From: Planctomycetota bacterium
GTDB lineage: Bacteria > Planctomycetota > SZUA-567
Direction of reading: 5' to 3'
NCBI GenBank assembly: GCA_020060765.1
Contig: JAGUZQ010000068.1
Coordinates: 1 to 37,637 of the forward strand
DNA length: 37,637 nucleotides
Made by a program: the position numbers and the translations under genes. Positions 18,432 through 25,364 of this stretch are shown one piece after another. Within the stretch, counting starts at the first letter, position 1. The number at the start of each line of letters is the position of its first letter. The notes under the pieces are model-generated. The model was not told where the DNA came from, ran no database searches, and saw nothing but the letters and a program-made list of their open reading frames with translations.

Positions 18432-18594
18432 TGTTTGAAAAGTCGGGTTGAGGGTTCCTCAATGGAGTAAATCCCTAAGATTTACTCCATTGAGAGAGCG
18501 AAACTTAAACGCGGGGGCGGGAATTTATAAAATTAAAAAAGCAAAAAGCGCTTTTTAAATCTTATAAAGAACCCTCAACCCGACTTTTCAAACA
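18432..18594. mobile_element. MITE-like element with 26-bp perfect terminal inverted repeats
   Basis: The 163-bp element starts with TGTTTGAAAAGTCGGG (repeat 18432-18457) and ends with its exact 26-bp reverse complement (18569-18594). Inside is a perfect 16-bp stem with a 5-nt loop (18458-18473 against 18479-18494, CTCAATGGAGTAAATC) and the palindrome AAAAAGCGCTTTTT (18543-18556). There is no coding capacity. Flanks AAAAGGA and CCTTCTT give no obvious target duplication. It fits a non-autonomous transposable element; a structured leader of the downstream gene is the alternative. Confidence 0.6.
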
Positions 18595-18628
18595 CCTTCT
18601 TAAACCGCAATTGCAATCAGGGCAAATA

Positions 18629-20131
18629 ATGGATACCATCCCCAGCCTTGCCAGTACGGTGCTGGTCGTCGACGACGACGAAGACGCGCTGAAGCTGGTC
18701 TGCACCGTCATGAAAAAGAACGGCATGTCGGTATTGAGCGCCACTAACGGTCGCGATGCCGTCAAACTGGCGGAAAAAAACTGGAAACTGATCGACACCT
18801 TTATTCTCGATATCATGATGCCGGGAGATCTCGACGGTTACGGGGTGTGCGACCTGCTGCACGCCAACCCCCATACCCGCAACATCCCGATCATCATCCT
18901 CTCGGCCAAAAGTTCCTCCAGCGACATGACCCGCTCCTTCGAATCGGGCGCGTTCCAGCACATCACCAAGCCCTACGATCTCCAGTACCTGATCGCGGTG
19001 GTGAAAAGCATGATCCGCCTGCGGCGGCTGGAAAGGGACGCGGCAGTCAATGCCGAAAAATACCAGGCCATTGTCGACAACTCTCCGCTGGAAACCCTGC
19101 TGATTTCGCCTGACTCGAACATCCTGGAAATGAACACCACTTTCAGGCGCAACTTTCCCGCAGCCAGAATCGGCGACAATCCGTTTGGCATCATCTACAG
19201 CCAGTTGCTGACCAGCATGGAAGAACACCCGGTGCAAAAAGCCCTGGCCACGGGCAAAAGCCAGTCAGGCATCGTCAAGGGCGAACACCACGACCGCACG
19301 GTTTACCGCCAGGTTTTCATCGCTCCGCTCAAGGATCAGGACGGCAATATCACGGCGCTGGTCGACATCACCCAGGACGTCACCAAGCAAAAAGAGCTGG
19401 AGGAAAGCCAGTTCCGGCAGATCGAGCGACACAAGCGCGCCCTCCACCAGCAGGACATCCTCGCCCAACACCTGATGGACGTCAGGCGGCAGCTCGAAAT
19501 GAAAAACAAGGAGCTGGAGGAAGCCAACGTCAAGCTGGAAGTCGCCAACAACAATCTCGAAATCGCCAAGGCCGAACTGGAGCGCCTCTCCATCACCGAC
19601 CAGCTCACCGGCCTGTACAACCGCCGCTTTTTCGACCAGGCGTTCGACTCGGAACTGCGCCGCTCCAGCCGTTACCAGCACCCGCTGTCGGTGCTGATGT
19701 TCGACATCGACCACTTCAAGCTGGTCAACGACACCCACGGACACCCGGCGGGAGACCGGATTCTGCAGGAGTTCGCCGCCATCCTGAAAAAGCACCTGCG
19801 CGAGACTGACATCATCGCCCGTTACGGCGGGGAGGAATTCGTCGCAATCCTGCCGGAAACCGACATCCGGATCGCCACCATCATCGGCGAACGCCTGCGC
19901 CAGTCCATCGCCGACAACGAAACCCATTACAGTGAAAAGACCATCAAGATCACTGTTTCCATCGGCGTCACCTCGCAGTGCGGCCCGTCCCTGAACGCCA
20001 ACGTGCTGCTGGCCAGCGCCGACGCCGCCCTCTACCAGGCCAAGGCGGCCGGACGCAACCACGTAATCGCAGCCAAGGGCTCCTACGTCGGCGAGGTGAA
20101 TGAAAATGACCGGCGGGCGGAAGTTTCCTGA
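18629..20131 (+). CDS. Response regulator diguanylate cyclase (REC-PAS-GGDEF)
   Basis: 500 aa from ATG 18629 with AGGG upstream; a TTG six codons earlier is less likely. The receiver domain (about 8-130) has the acidic pocket DDDED, phospho-acceptor Asp61 in FILDIMMP, and the conserved Ser and Lys (ILSAK, KPYD). A PAS-like domain (about 145-255) follows, then a coiled coil (about 260-340). The GGDEF domain has GGEEF at 400-404 and an intact RxxD inhibitory site at 391-394. It should make cyclic-di-GMP when phosphorylated and be product-inhibited. No histidine kinase is adjacent, so its partner is unlinked. The gene converges on the PTS gene with 1 bp between the stops. Confidence 0.95.
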   Translation: MDTIPSLASTVLVVDDDEDALKLVCTVMKKNGMSVLSATNGRDAVKLAEKNWKLIDTFILDIMMPGDLDGYGVCDLLHANPHTRNIPIIILSAKSSSSDMTRSFESGAFQHITKPYDLQYLIAVVKSMIRLRRLERDAAVNAEKYQAIVDNSPLETLLISPDSNILEMNTTFRRNFPAARIGDNPFGIIYSQLLTSMEEHPVQKALATGKSQSGIVKGEHHDRTVYRQVFIAPLKDQDGNITALVDITQDVTKQKELEESQFRQIERHKRALHQQDILAQHLMDVRRQLEMKNKELEEANVKLEVANNNLEIAKAELERLSITDQLTGLYNRRFFDQAFDSELRRSSRYQHPLSVLMFDIDHFKLVNDTHGHPAGDRILQEFAAILKKHLRETDIIARYGGEEFVAILPETDIRIATIIGERLRQSIADNETHYSEKTIKITVSIGVTSQCGPSLNANVLLASADAALYQAKAAGRNHVIAAKGSYVGEVNENDRRAEVS

Positions 20132-20132
20132 T

Positions 20133-20579
20133 TCACGCTTCCGAAACTATTTCCCACAATTGATCGGGATTATCGCACGCCAGCAGCGCGTTGCGGAAAG
20201 GCGCCCGCTGGAACAGGCGGGAAGCGTTGGCGAGGTATTGCAGGTAATCGTTTTTTGCCCCGTCCGGCATGGCGATCATCAGAATAACCCGCACCGGCGC
20301 GCCGTCCAGACTGCCGTAATCCACTCCCCGCCGCAACACCACCAGCGCCGCAGCCGGGTCGCGCACCGACTCGCAACGGACGTGCGGGACACCGATGCCC
20401 AAGCCAATGCCGGTGGGGAGAACTTCCTCCCGCTCCCAGATGGCGGCGGCGAATTTCTCCTGGCTGGAAATATGCGTCATACCCTCGAACAGAGCCAGCG
20501 TCGCGTTCAACGCCTCGCGTTTGTCGGAAGCTTCAAGTACGGCGACGCGTTTCCGCGACAGATAATCAGACAGTTTCAT
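20133..20579 (-). CDS. PTS EIIA domain protein, fructose/nitrogen (PtsN) type
   Basis: 148 aa, a single EIIA domain of normal length. The phosphorylated histidine is His66 in GIGLGIGVPHVRC, matching the family pattern G(I)G(I/L)AIPH. Other conserved pieces are REEVLPTG and VILMIAMPDGAKNDYLQYL. As a stand-alone EIIA with no membrane permease nearby it is more likely regulatory, like PtsN, than a transport component. GGAG lies 7 nt before ATG. The start overlaps the stop of the upstream TIM-barrel gene by 4 nt (ATGA), so the two are translationally coupled. Confidence 0.9.
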   Translation of the reverse strand: MKLSDYLSRKRVAVLEASDKREALNATLALFEGMTHISSQEKFAAAIWEREEVLPTGIGLGIGVPHVRCESVRDPAAALVVLRRGVDYGSLDGAPVRVILMIAMPDGAKNDYLQYLANASRLFQRAPFRNALLACDNPDQLWEIVSEA

Positions 20580-21412
20580 CGTTCAACTCCTACGCCAGCC
20601 GCGCACAGGCGCAAGGCGATTTCCTGATAAAGTCCTGGCAAGTCGGCGCCGGACAGCTCCGGCCGCACCGCTACCAATCCGCCATAGCCCGCGCCGGTCA
20701 GCTTGCCCAACAGTTTCGCGGTTTCACCGACCGGGGAAAGCCGCGCGCCTTGCTCTCCGTCAGGCGCGTGCAGGCGGCTGTGCCGCGCCGATTTCGCCAG
20801 CGCGGAAACAGTCTCGTCATTTTCGCCGACGCAGAAAAATTCATCCAAAGCCAGACCGGTGTTTTCCGGCGCTTCAGCCAGACACGCGCGACACCCGACT
20901 TCGTCCCGCAAGGCGTCATCCACCCCCGCACCGGGCTCCAACGCCAAAGCCACACCTGCTTCCCGCAAATCCTTTTCAACCAGATAAACCGCGTCCAGCA
21001 GATACCGCCACGCTTCCCCGGCAGACACTTCCTGCTCCCGCCATGGACGGACAGCGATTGTCTTTACCGAAAACGCCTGCGCGGTTTCGATCAAAGCACG
21101 CAGATTCTCCACTGCCTGCCCGCGCCGTCCCCGGTTTTTCGCCGCCGCCAGACCCTGCCAGGAAAAAACGCCGGGGGTGATTTCCGCCGACCGCATCTTC
21201 GATATAAGCTTACCCCGGGGCAGCGACGAGGACAGACCGGCAGTAACCTGCCCGATCCCGATTTCCAGCGCCCTGAACCCGGCTTTCGCCGCCGCCTCCA
21301 ACGCCGACAGATCATGTTCCTCCAGACGCAAAGCCGGTTCCGGCAAACCCGCCACAACCCCGGTTTCAGGCGCGGCAAATTCGGCGGAACCTGGCAGGAT
21401 CAGTTTTCCCAT
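20576..21412 (-). CDS. Xylose isomerase-like TIM-barrel protein (sugar phosphate isomerase/epimerase type)
   Basis: 278 aa. The pattern fits the AP-endonuclease-2/xylose isomerase-like fold: ALEAAAKAGFRALEIGIG near the N-terminus, TIAVRPW in the middle, then likely metal or substrate residues in ALEPGAG, LALDEFF, SRLHAPDG and VAVRPELSG. The family includes sugar epimerases, isomerases and inosose enzymes, and the substrate cannot be read from sequence. It is coupled by ATGA to the PTS EIIA gene. A strong promoter lies about 150 nt upstream. The ribosome site before the ATG is weak. Confidence 0.75.
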   Translation of the reverse strand: MGKLILPGSAEFAAPETGVVAGLPEPALRLEEHDLSALEAAAKAGFRALEIGIGQVTAGLSSSLPRGKLISKMRSAEITPGVFSWQGLAAAKNRGRRGQAVENLRALIETAQAFSVKTIAVRPWREQEVSAGEAWRYLLDAVYLVEKDLREAGVALALEPGAGVDDALRDEVGCRACLAEAPENTGLALDEFFCVGENDETVSALAKSARHSRLHAPDGEQGARLSPVGETAKLLGKLTGAGYGGLVAVRPELSGADLPGLYQEIALRLCAAGVGVER

Positions 21413-21559
21413 GGCAATACTCGCTGAAAATTCAGACTTCAGGCTTTAGAAATAAAACTGTTGGTAAAAAACTTTGATTGCCACCCCGCAGAAGCGGGAA
21501 AGATGGCTCAAAACTCAATACCGGAATCGACGCTTGATTCCTCATTAATCCAAGTTACC

Positions 21560-21587
21560 ATTATAGGCTTGAAGCATGATTTGTCAA
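21560..21587 (-). promoter_or_regulatory. Consensus sigma-70 promoter for the TIM-barrel/PTS operon, long leader
   Basis: On the minus strand TTGACA, a 16-bp spacer and TATAAT, a full consensus match. The leader is about 140 nt and contains a CCCGC/GCGGG hairpin (21485-21498) with a six-U run 13 nt later (21466-21471), a possible attenuator. The rest of the 366-bp gap 21413-21778 is AT-rich. It holds an imperfect GCGG..AAAA/TTTT..CCGC hairpin near 21660-21685 that may terminate comF transcription. Confidence 0.6.
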
Positions 21588-21778
21588 CACCTTTTTACAA
21601 TTATTCTTGTTTGCAACTTTAAGGCTTTTTGCGGGTAGAGTTTACAGGTAAAACAATTTTGCGGAAAAAGCTGGTTTTGCCGCAAACCCATATCGCCCTG
21701 CTGCAACAATAATCACAATCGTATGACAGGAAAGACTTTATCGGATCAGAAAATATCCAGTGGCTTGGTGCGTCAAAG

Positions 21779-22531
21779 TCAACGGGCAAAGGAAATGACA
21801 TAAACTCTTGCCGCGCCAGCGTTTTTCAGCGCCAGAGCGCATTCGCTGGCAGTGCTGCCGGTGGTGACAACATCGTCTACCAATAGCACCCTCCCCCCTG
21901 CCCCGGAAGCGAGAAAAGCGCCGACAGGATTGGTCACCCGCAGATTGCGCGACAGCAGCGCCTGGGAACGAGTGTCGCGAATCCGGTGCAGAATATCCAG
22001 CCGCAGGGGAGATTGCAAGTGCTTGGCGATTTCCGCCGCGAGCAAAGCCGACTGGTTGAATCCGCGACTGCGCAGTCTTTTTTTGTGCAACGGCACCGGC
22101 ACCACACAATCGAACTTTTCCGGAAAACCGGCGCTGGCGACGCGGCGCGCCATCAGTTCCCCCAACGGCTGGGCGAGGGAGTGCATCCCGTTATATTTCA
22201 AGGCGTGAACCAGTTCCCTGGCGGGAGTCGCGAACTCGGCCACGCCGGCGGCGCGGGTGAAACTCTGCCTGTCGGGCTGGCACTGCGCGCACCCCTTGGC
22301 AAGCTCCGCGTGTTCGCCGGGAGGACTGCCGCAGAAGGCGCAGGCACCGTCGCCGATAAAGGCAATTTTTCCGTGGCAGGCCGCGCACAGCCAGTCAGGC
22401 GAATAGCCGCAGGTCGACGTCCCACAGCCCGCGCACAACGGCGGGAATACCGCCTGCAGGAGGGTTTCCTTCAGGTTGGACAAATGCGAACTCAGAATCT
22501 TCAATGAGCTAACGACTTCCTCTGCTCTCAT
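21779..22531 (-). CDS. ComF-family phosphoribosyltransferase-like protein
   Basis: 250 aa, typical for ComF/GntX. The N-terminus has four CxxC-type pairs (CAGC, CAAC, CAFC, CAQC) that probably bind zinc. The C-terminal PRTase fold shows CVVPVPLHKKRLRSRGFNQ and the PRPP loop VLLVDDVVTTGSTA. In naturally competent bacteria ComF helps imported single-stranded DNA reach recombination; in others its role is unclear. The start overlaps the stop of the MORN gene by 4 nt (ATGA). RecJ and CinA, other competence-associated proteins, are also in the window but unlinked. Confidence 0.92.
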   Translation of the reverse strand: MRAEEVVSSLKILSSHLSNLKETLLQAVFPPLCAGCGTSTCGYSPDWLCAACHGKIAFIGDGACAFCGSPPGEHAELAKGCAQCQPDRQSFTRAAGVAEFATPARELVHALKYNGMHSLAQPLGELMARRVASAGFPEKFDCVVPVPLHKKRLRSRGFNQSALLAAEIAKHLQSPLRLDILHRIRDTRSQALLSRNLRVTNPVGAFLASGAGGRVLLVDDVVTTGSTASECALALKNAGAARVYVISFAR

Positions 22532-23004
22532 TCTTTAAGCTTTATCTCGCGGGTCGTATTGTCATCCAATTTTTGCACAACAACGCTACTTGATCTATAT
22601 CCAACCACAAAACTCCCACTATGCTTTTTCCCATTCAAGTAAACTCCGTGCGCAAGCAAACTACCGTCTTCATCATATTCGTAATAGTCGCCATTCAGTC
22701 TTCCGTTCTTATAATTGCAAATTGTCGATGGTAACCCATTATTGTAAAAGGCTATATGTTCACCACTCAATTTGCCATTTTGGAATTGATAAGAACAAAA
22801 TAAATGTCCATTTCTCCGCCAAGTGAGCCAGCGTCCCGTATAGTTATCAGGCAGGCAAATCTTTCTTCCGCAAATATAACGCTGAAAAATATAGACCCAT
22901 TTGCGGTTGCAGGGATTTGCCGAACTGAGGAATATTATTACAACAAACAAAGGCAGGCATACGGCTATAGCAATCTTGCGCAAGTAACACTGAAAACGAG
23001 ACAT
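22528..23004 (-). CDS. Membrane-anchored MORN-repeat (YwqK-like) protein
   Basis: 158 aa from ATG 23004, chosen because AAGGGAG lies just upstream; a GTG six codons earlier is the alternative. One hydrophobic segment (about 12-30, IAIAVCLPLFVVIIFLSSA) is followed by three or four MORN-2-type units, such as NGKLSGEHIAFYNNG, NGRLNGDYYEYDEDGSL and NGKKHSGSF. Related proteins are annotated as YwqK-family antitoxins, but that function is poorly established. The gene is visibly more AT-rich than its neighbours, suggesting acquisition. It sits between vapC and comF on the same strand. Confidence 0.75.
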   Translation of the reverse strand: MSRFQCYLRKIAIAVCLPLFVVIIFLSSANPCNRKWVYIFQRYICGRKICLPDNYTGRWLTWRRNGHLFCSYQFQNGKLSGEHIAFYNNGLPSTICNYKNGRLNGDYYEYDEDGSLLAHGVYLNGKKHSGSFVVGYRSSSVVVQKLDDNTTREIKLKE

Positions 23005-23055
23005 ATCGCTCCCTTGCGTCACATCTCCGAAGCATATGCAGCATTACAGGCGACT

Positions 23056-23460
23056 CTACCCGAGGAATTCCGCCCCGTCCTGTTTGCCGAAGGCCTGATC
23101 CAAGGTGAGTACCTGGCGGCATTCGCGCCGGTAGCCCAGCAGCAACATGCGGTCGGCCAGGCCGGGGCGGGCAGAGGCGGCGGCTTCCGCCAGCGCTTGC
23201 GCGGCGACGCCGCCGGTTTCGCCGCGGAAACCGGGCTGACGGAAAAATTCCAGCAACGCCTTCAGCGCAGCCTTGCGGGGAATGCCGTAGATTTTATGCA
23301 AAACGTAATACGACTCGACCACCGCCAGATCCGACACCACAAGTTCGTGACCCGCCTGCAGGGCTTCGCTAATTCTCTCGCGCGCTCTCTCTGCCGCCTG
23401 CTCCGGTTCGCCAGCGAGAAAGCGGACGATGACGGAAGTGTCCAGCCCCAGGGCAGTCAT
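23056..23460 (-). CDS. vapC: PIN-domain toxin, VapC family
   Basis: 134 aa. The four acidic residues expected of a Mg-dependent PIN ribonuclease are Asp7 (LDTSV), Glu49 (VVESYY), Asp103 (LADRMLL) and Asp121 (LTLDQAF). VapC toxins cleave tRNA or rRNA and are held inactive by VapB. The gene overlaps vapB by 4 nt (ATGA), the usual coupled order of antitoxin then toxin. All catalytic residues are present, so it appears intact. Confidence 0.9.
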   Translation of the reverse strand: MTALGLDTSVIVRFLAGEPEQAAERARERISEALQAGHELVVSDLAVVESYYVLHKIYGIPRKAALKALLEFFRQPGFRGETGGVAAQALAEAAASARPGLADRMLLLGYRRECRQVLTLDQAFGKQDGAEFLG

Positions 23461-23720
23461 GACGCGCCCTCTTCCGCCCAGGCATCTTCCAGACGGCGAC
23501 GGGTTTCGCGCCAGTCCGGCGTTTTTCCTTTAACGTATTTACGCAAGAGCCCGAAAGCGGGCAAGTCCGGTTCGCAAGCCGGTTTCAACGCCCAGAGGCG
23601 TTCGCCCCCGACCTCGACCGGCTCCACCTCCAGCCTGTCGCCGGGACCGACGCGCATCTCCTCGCACAACACCCCCGGCAGCACGACCTGGCGCTTGGAA
23701 GTGATCTTGACGGTAGTCAT
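23457..23720 (-). CDS. vapB: AbrB/MazE-type antitoxin, VapB
   Basis: 87 aa. The N-terminal SpoVT-AbrB swapped-hairpin domain (residues 1-45: VKITSKRQVVLPGVLCEEM, GPGDRLEVE) binds DNA. The C-terminal part (about 50-87, rich in R, E and W) should wrap the PIN toxin. GGAG lies 6 nt before ATG. Its promoter has an inverted repeat that suits autoregulation by the VapBC complex. Confidence 0.9.
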   Translation of the reverse strand: MTTVKITSKRQVVLPGVLCEEMRVGPGDRLEVEPVEVGGERLWALKPACEPDLPAFGLLRKYVKGKTPDWRETRRRLEDAWAEEGAS

Positions 23721-23734
23721 GGTTTTCTCCTGTG

Positions 23735-23774
23735 TCTTACAATTTTATTATACCGTAAGATATCGGCGAGGCAA
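23735..23774 (-). promoter_or_regulatory. vapBC promoter with operator-like inverted repeat
   Basis: On the minus strand TTGCCT (23774-23769), a 16-bp spacer and TATAAT (23752-23747). The inverted repeat TCTTAC/GTAAGA (23760-23755 and 23740-23735) brackets the -10 box. Its position fits repression by VapBC. Confidence 0.55.
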
Positions 23775-23777
23775 ACG

Positions 23778-24092
23778 CTATTTCTTTCCCATGCCGGTCA
23801 GTTCGCGTCCCTTTTCCGCATTCATCCGATAGACAAAAGCCAGCACCTCGGCCACCGCGGGGTACAGTTCCGCAGGAATGACGTCGCCCAGGTCGAGTTT
23901 GGCGAGGCATTCCACCAGGTCGGGATCGTCGCGGATGGGGATGTTGTTTTTCGCCGCCTCTTCCAGAATCTTCTGCGCCACCATCCCGCGCCCGCTGGCG
24001 AGCACCCGGGGCGCGGACTCCTTGCCGGTGTCGTAGCGCAACGCCACCGCCAGTTGCCGCTTGATTTTTTCGTGAGCTTCGGTTTCGGGCAT
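23778..24092 (-). CDS. FlhB C-terminal-domain homologue (YlqH-like, no membrane part)
   Basis: 104 aa. It matches the cytoplasmic domain of FlhB/YscU export-switch proteins: AVALRYDTGKESAPRVLASG, followed by AQKILEEAAKNNIPIRDDPDL and VIPAELYPAVAEVLAFVYRM. The FlhB autocleavage motif NPTH should lie just before AVALRY, but here the sequence is KIKRQLAVALRY, so cleavage is not expected. No membrane helices are present. Bacillus ylqH is a free-standing homologue beside a FliK-like gene; here the FliK-like gene is 1.27 kb upstream. Its function in non-flagellated contexts is unknown. No clear ribosome site is visible. Confidence 0.8.
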   Translation of the reverse strand: MPETEAHEKIKRQLAVALRYDTGKESAPRVLASGRGMVAQKILEEAAKNNIPIRDDPDLVECLAKLDLGDVIPAELYPAVAEVLAFVYRMNAEKGRELTGMGKK

Positions 24093-24101
24093 TGCGTTCT
24101 T

Positions 24102-24608
24102 TCAATTATTTTCAGACTGACCGGATTTGCGGCTCAAAAACTCCTCTCGCACCTTCCGGTTGGATTCGTCGTCCGGCCAACCGATATCGTGACTGACTAC
24201 TCTACCGTTGCTGAAATTAAATATCACGCTGGCCTTTACCTCAGGATAGTCGACTCCCCTGCTTTTGAAAAACGCAATGTCGCACCCCTGCATCAGTTGA
24301 CGCAAGTCATTAAAACTGACGGTTCCCTAATTTCCCAGCGGAGGAATACTCGAATTCGTTTTAAAACTGCCTACGCGCATCAGGATGTCACGACCAGAAA
24401 GCTTGCCCGGAAGACGGATATAACCGGATAATGCAAGATAATCGAAGACCTTGGCTTTTATATCCACCTCCAATTTCTCCTGTTCCTTTTGCAAAGTCTC
24501 CAGGGATTCCTCTTCCGGCCATAACAACCACAAGTTGCCGAGCAACGATAAGGCGAGGCAGATGAACAAAAAAAACACAACGCTATTCTTTTTGCCATTT
24601 TCAGACAT
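24102..24608 (-). pseudogene. Membrane-anchored protein gene split by an in-frame TAG
   Basis: A first ORF (24327-24608, 93 aa) begins MSENGKKNSVV after AAGGAG, with one membrane helix (about 10-30) and a short coiled coil. It stops at TAG (24327-24329). The same frame continues without another stop (GTVSFNDLRQLMQGCDIAFF) to 24102. Joined, it would be about 169 aa. The distal part, with KASVIFNFSNGRVVSHDIGW, looks like coding sequence. Other genes here end in TAG, so recoding is unlikely; a nonsense mutation or sequencing error is the simplest reading. I do not recognise the family. It lies between hicB and the FlhB-like gene and is more AT-rich than the chromosome genes. Confidence 0.65.
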
Positions 24609-24734
24609 TCCTATTTACTCCTTGACTACACATATATTTCATATTTCTGCAGAATCGCAGCGCCTATACTTGGGCAGATAAAAGGTTCTTCCATGTTGCT
24701 TCGTTTGCTCATCGTCGGCACCATCCGGGAAGCG

Positions 24735-25070
24735 TCACGTCTGCTCCAGTTCCTTCTCGATAAAGGCAACGGCCAAGCGATTGATGCTGGAATGACGGGC
24801 GCGGGATAGTTCGTCGAGCTTGCGGTGGGTTTCCTCCGGCATCCGCAAGACCAGTCGCCCGGAATAAGGCTTGTCCGGCTCGCGTCCCTTTTCCCGGCAG
24901 AAAGCAAGATAGTCGTCGACGGAATCATGGAAAGCCTGCTCTATCCCCTTGGGACTGTCGGCCTCGAACGTGATTACGTCGCGAGTCCCGACGACAGTTC
25001 CGTGAATCACTCCGGCTTGAGGGTCGACTTCTATAATGCCAGTGTAGCCCTTGTATTTAAGCGTACTCAT
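24735..25070 (-). CDS. hicB: HicB-family antitoxin
   Basis: 111 aa. The N-terminal HicB domain has the degraded RNase-H-like pattern (YKGYTGIIEVDPQAGVIHGTV, ITFEADS, AFHDSVDDYLAFCREKG). The C-terminal ribbon-helix-helix (RLVLRMPEETHRKLDELSR, SSINRLAVAFIE) should bind DNA. It overlaps hicA by 4 nt (ATGA), with toxin first as in most hicAB operons. The 126-bp gap after it (24609-24734) holds the ribosome site of the split gene; I saw nothing else there. Confidence 0.9.
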   Translation of the reverse strand: MSTLKYKGYTGIIEVDPQAGVIHGTVVGTRDVITFEADSPKGIEQAFHDSVDDYLAFCREKGREPDKPYSGRLVLRMPEETHRKLDELSRARHSSINRLAVAFIEKELEQT

Positions 25071-25318
25071 GGTTTTATTCCCGCATTCTGAAGAAATCGC
25101 CGCGCCGCCTCGACCGCACCCTTACAGGCTTCTTTTTGCGGATGGGGACGGTGGAAGACCGCAAATACTCCATTCAATTCGATCCGCACCCGCGAGCCGC
25201 GACCTTCGGAAATATCCGCGCCAAGACTCTTGCATAACGCCTCAATGTCACGCCAATATATTCCGGCTCTGGTAGGAACCGCGAATATGCCTGCCAACGT
25301 TTTCGTATGCTTACTCAT
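25067..25318 (-). CDS. hicA: HicA-family mRNA interferase toxin
   Basis: 83 aa. It has the dsRBD-like HicA fold with the conserved GRGSRVR loop and the catalytic histidine region VFAVFHRPHP. The N-terminal extension SKHTKTLAGIFAVPTRA followed by WRDIEALCKSLGA is typical of one HicA subgroup, which supports the start at 25318. HicA cleaves mRNA when HicB is lost. The promoter lies so close that the message may begin at or next to the ATG. Confidence 0.88.
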   Translation of the reverse strand: MSKHTKTLAGIFAVPTRAGIYWRDIEALCKSLGADISEGRGSRVRIELNGVFAVFHRPHPQKEACKGAVEAARRFLQNAGIKP

Positions 25319-25323
25319 TATTT

Positions 25324-25351
25324 ATGATACCATATAATGATACTATGTCAA
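25324..25351 (-). promoter_or_regulatory. hicAB promoter with direct repeat
   Basis: On the minus strand TTGACA (25351-25346), a 16-bp spacer and TATCAT (25329-25324). The -10 ends 5 bp before the hicA ATG, so the start site falls on or beside the codon. GTATCAT occurs twice (spacing 13 bp) across spacer and -10, a candidate HicB operator. Confidence 0.5.
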
Positions 25352-25364
25352 CAAATTGGTCGTG

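Noticed and set aside
24327..24329. TAG read as a sense codon (alternative genetic code)
   Set aside because: Other genes here, such as the coiled-coil protein at 4888 and the kinase at 34107, end in TAG, so it is a working stop.
24626..24928. 100-codon minus-strand ORF
   Set aside because: It overlaps hicB in another frame and is rich in S, R and P without pattern.
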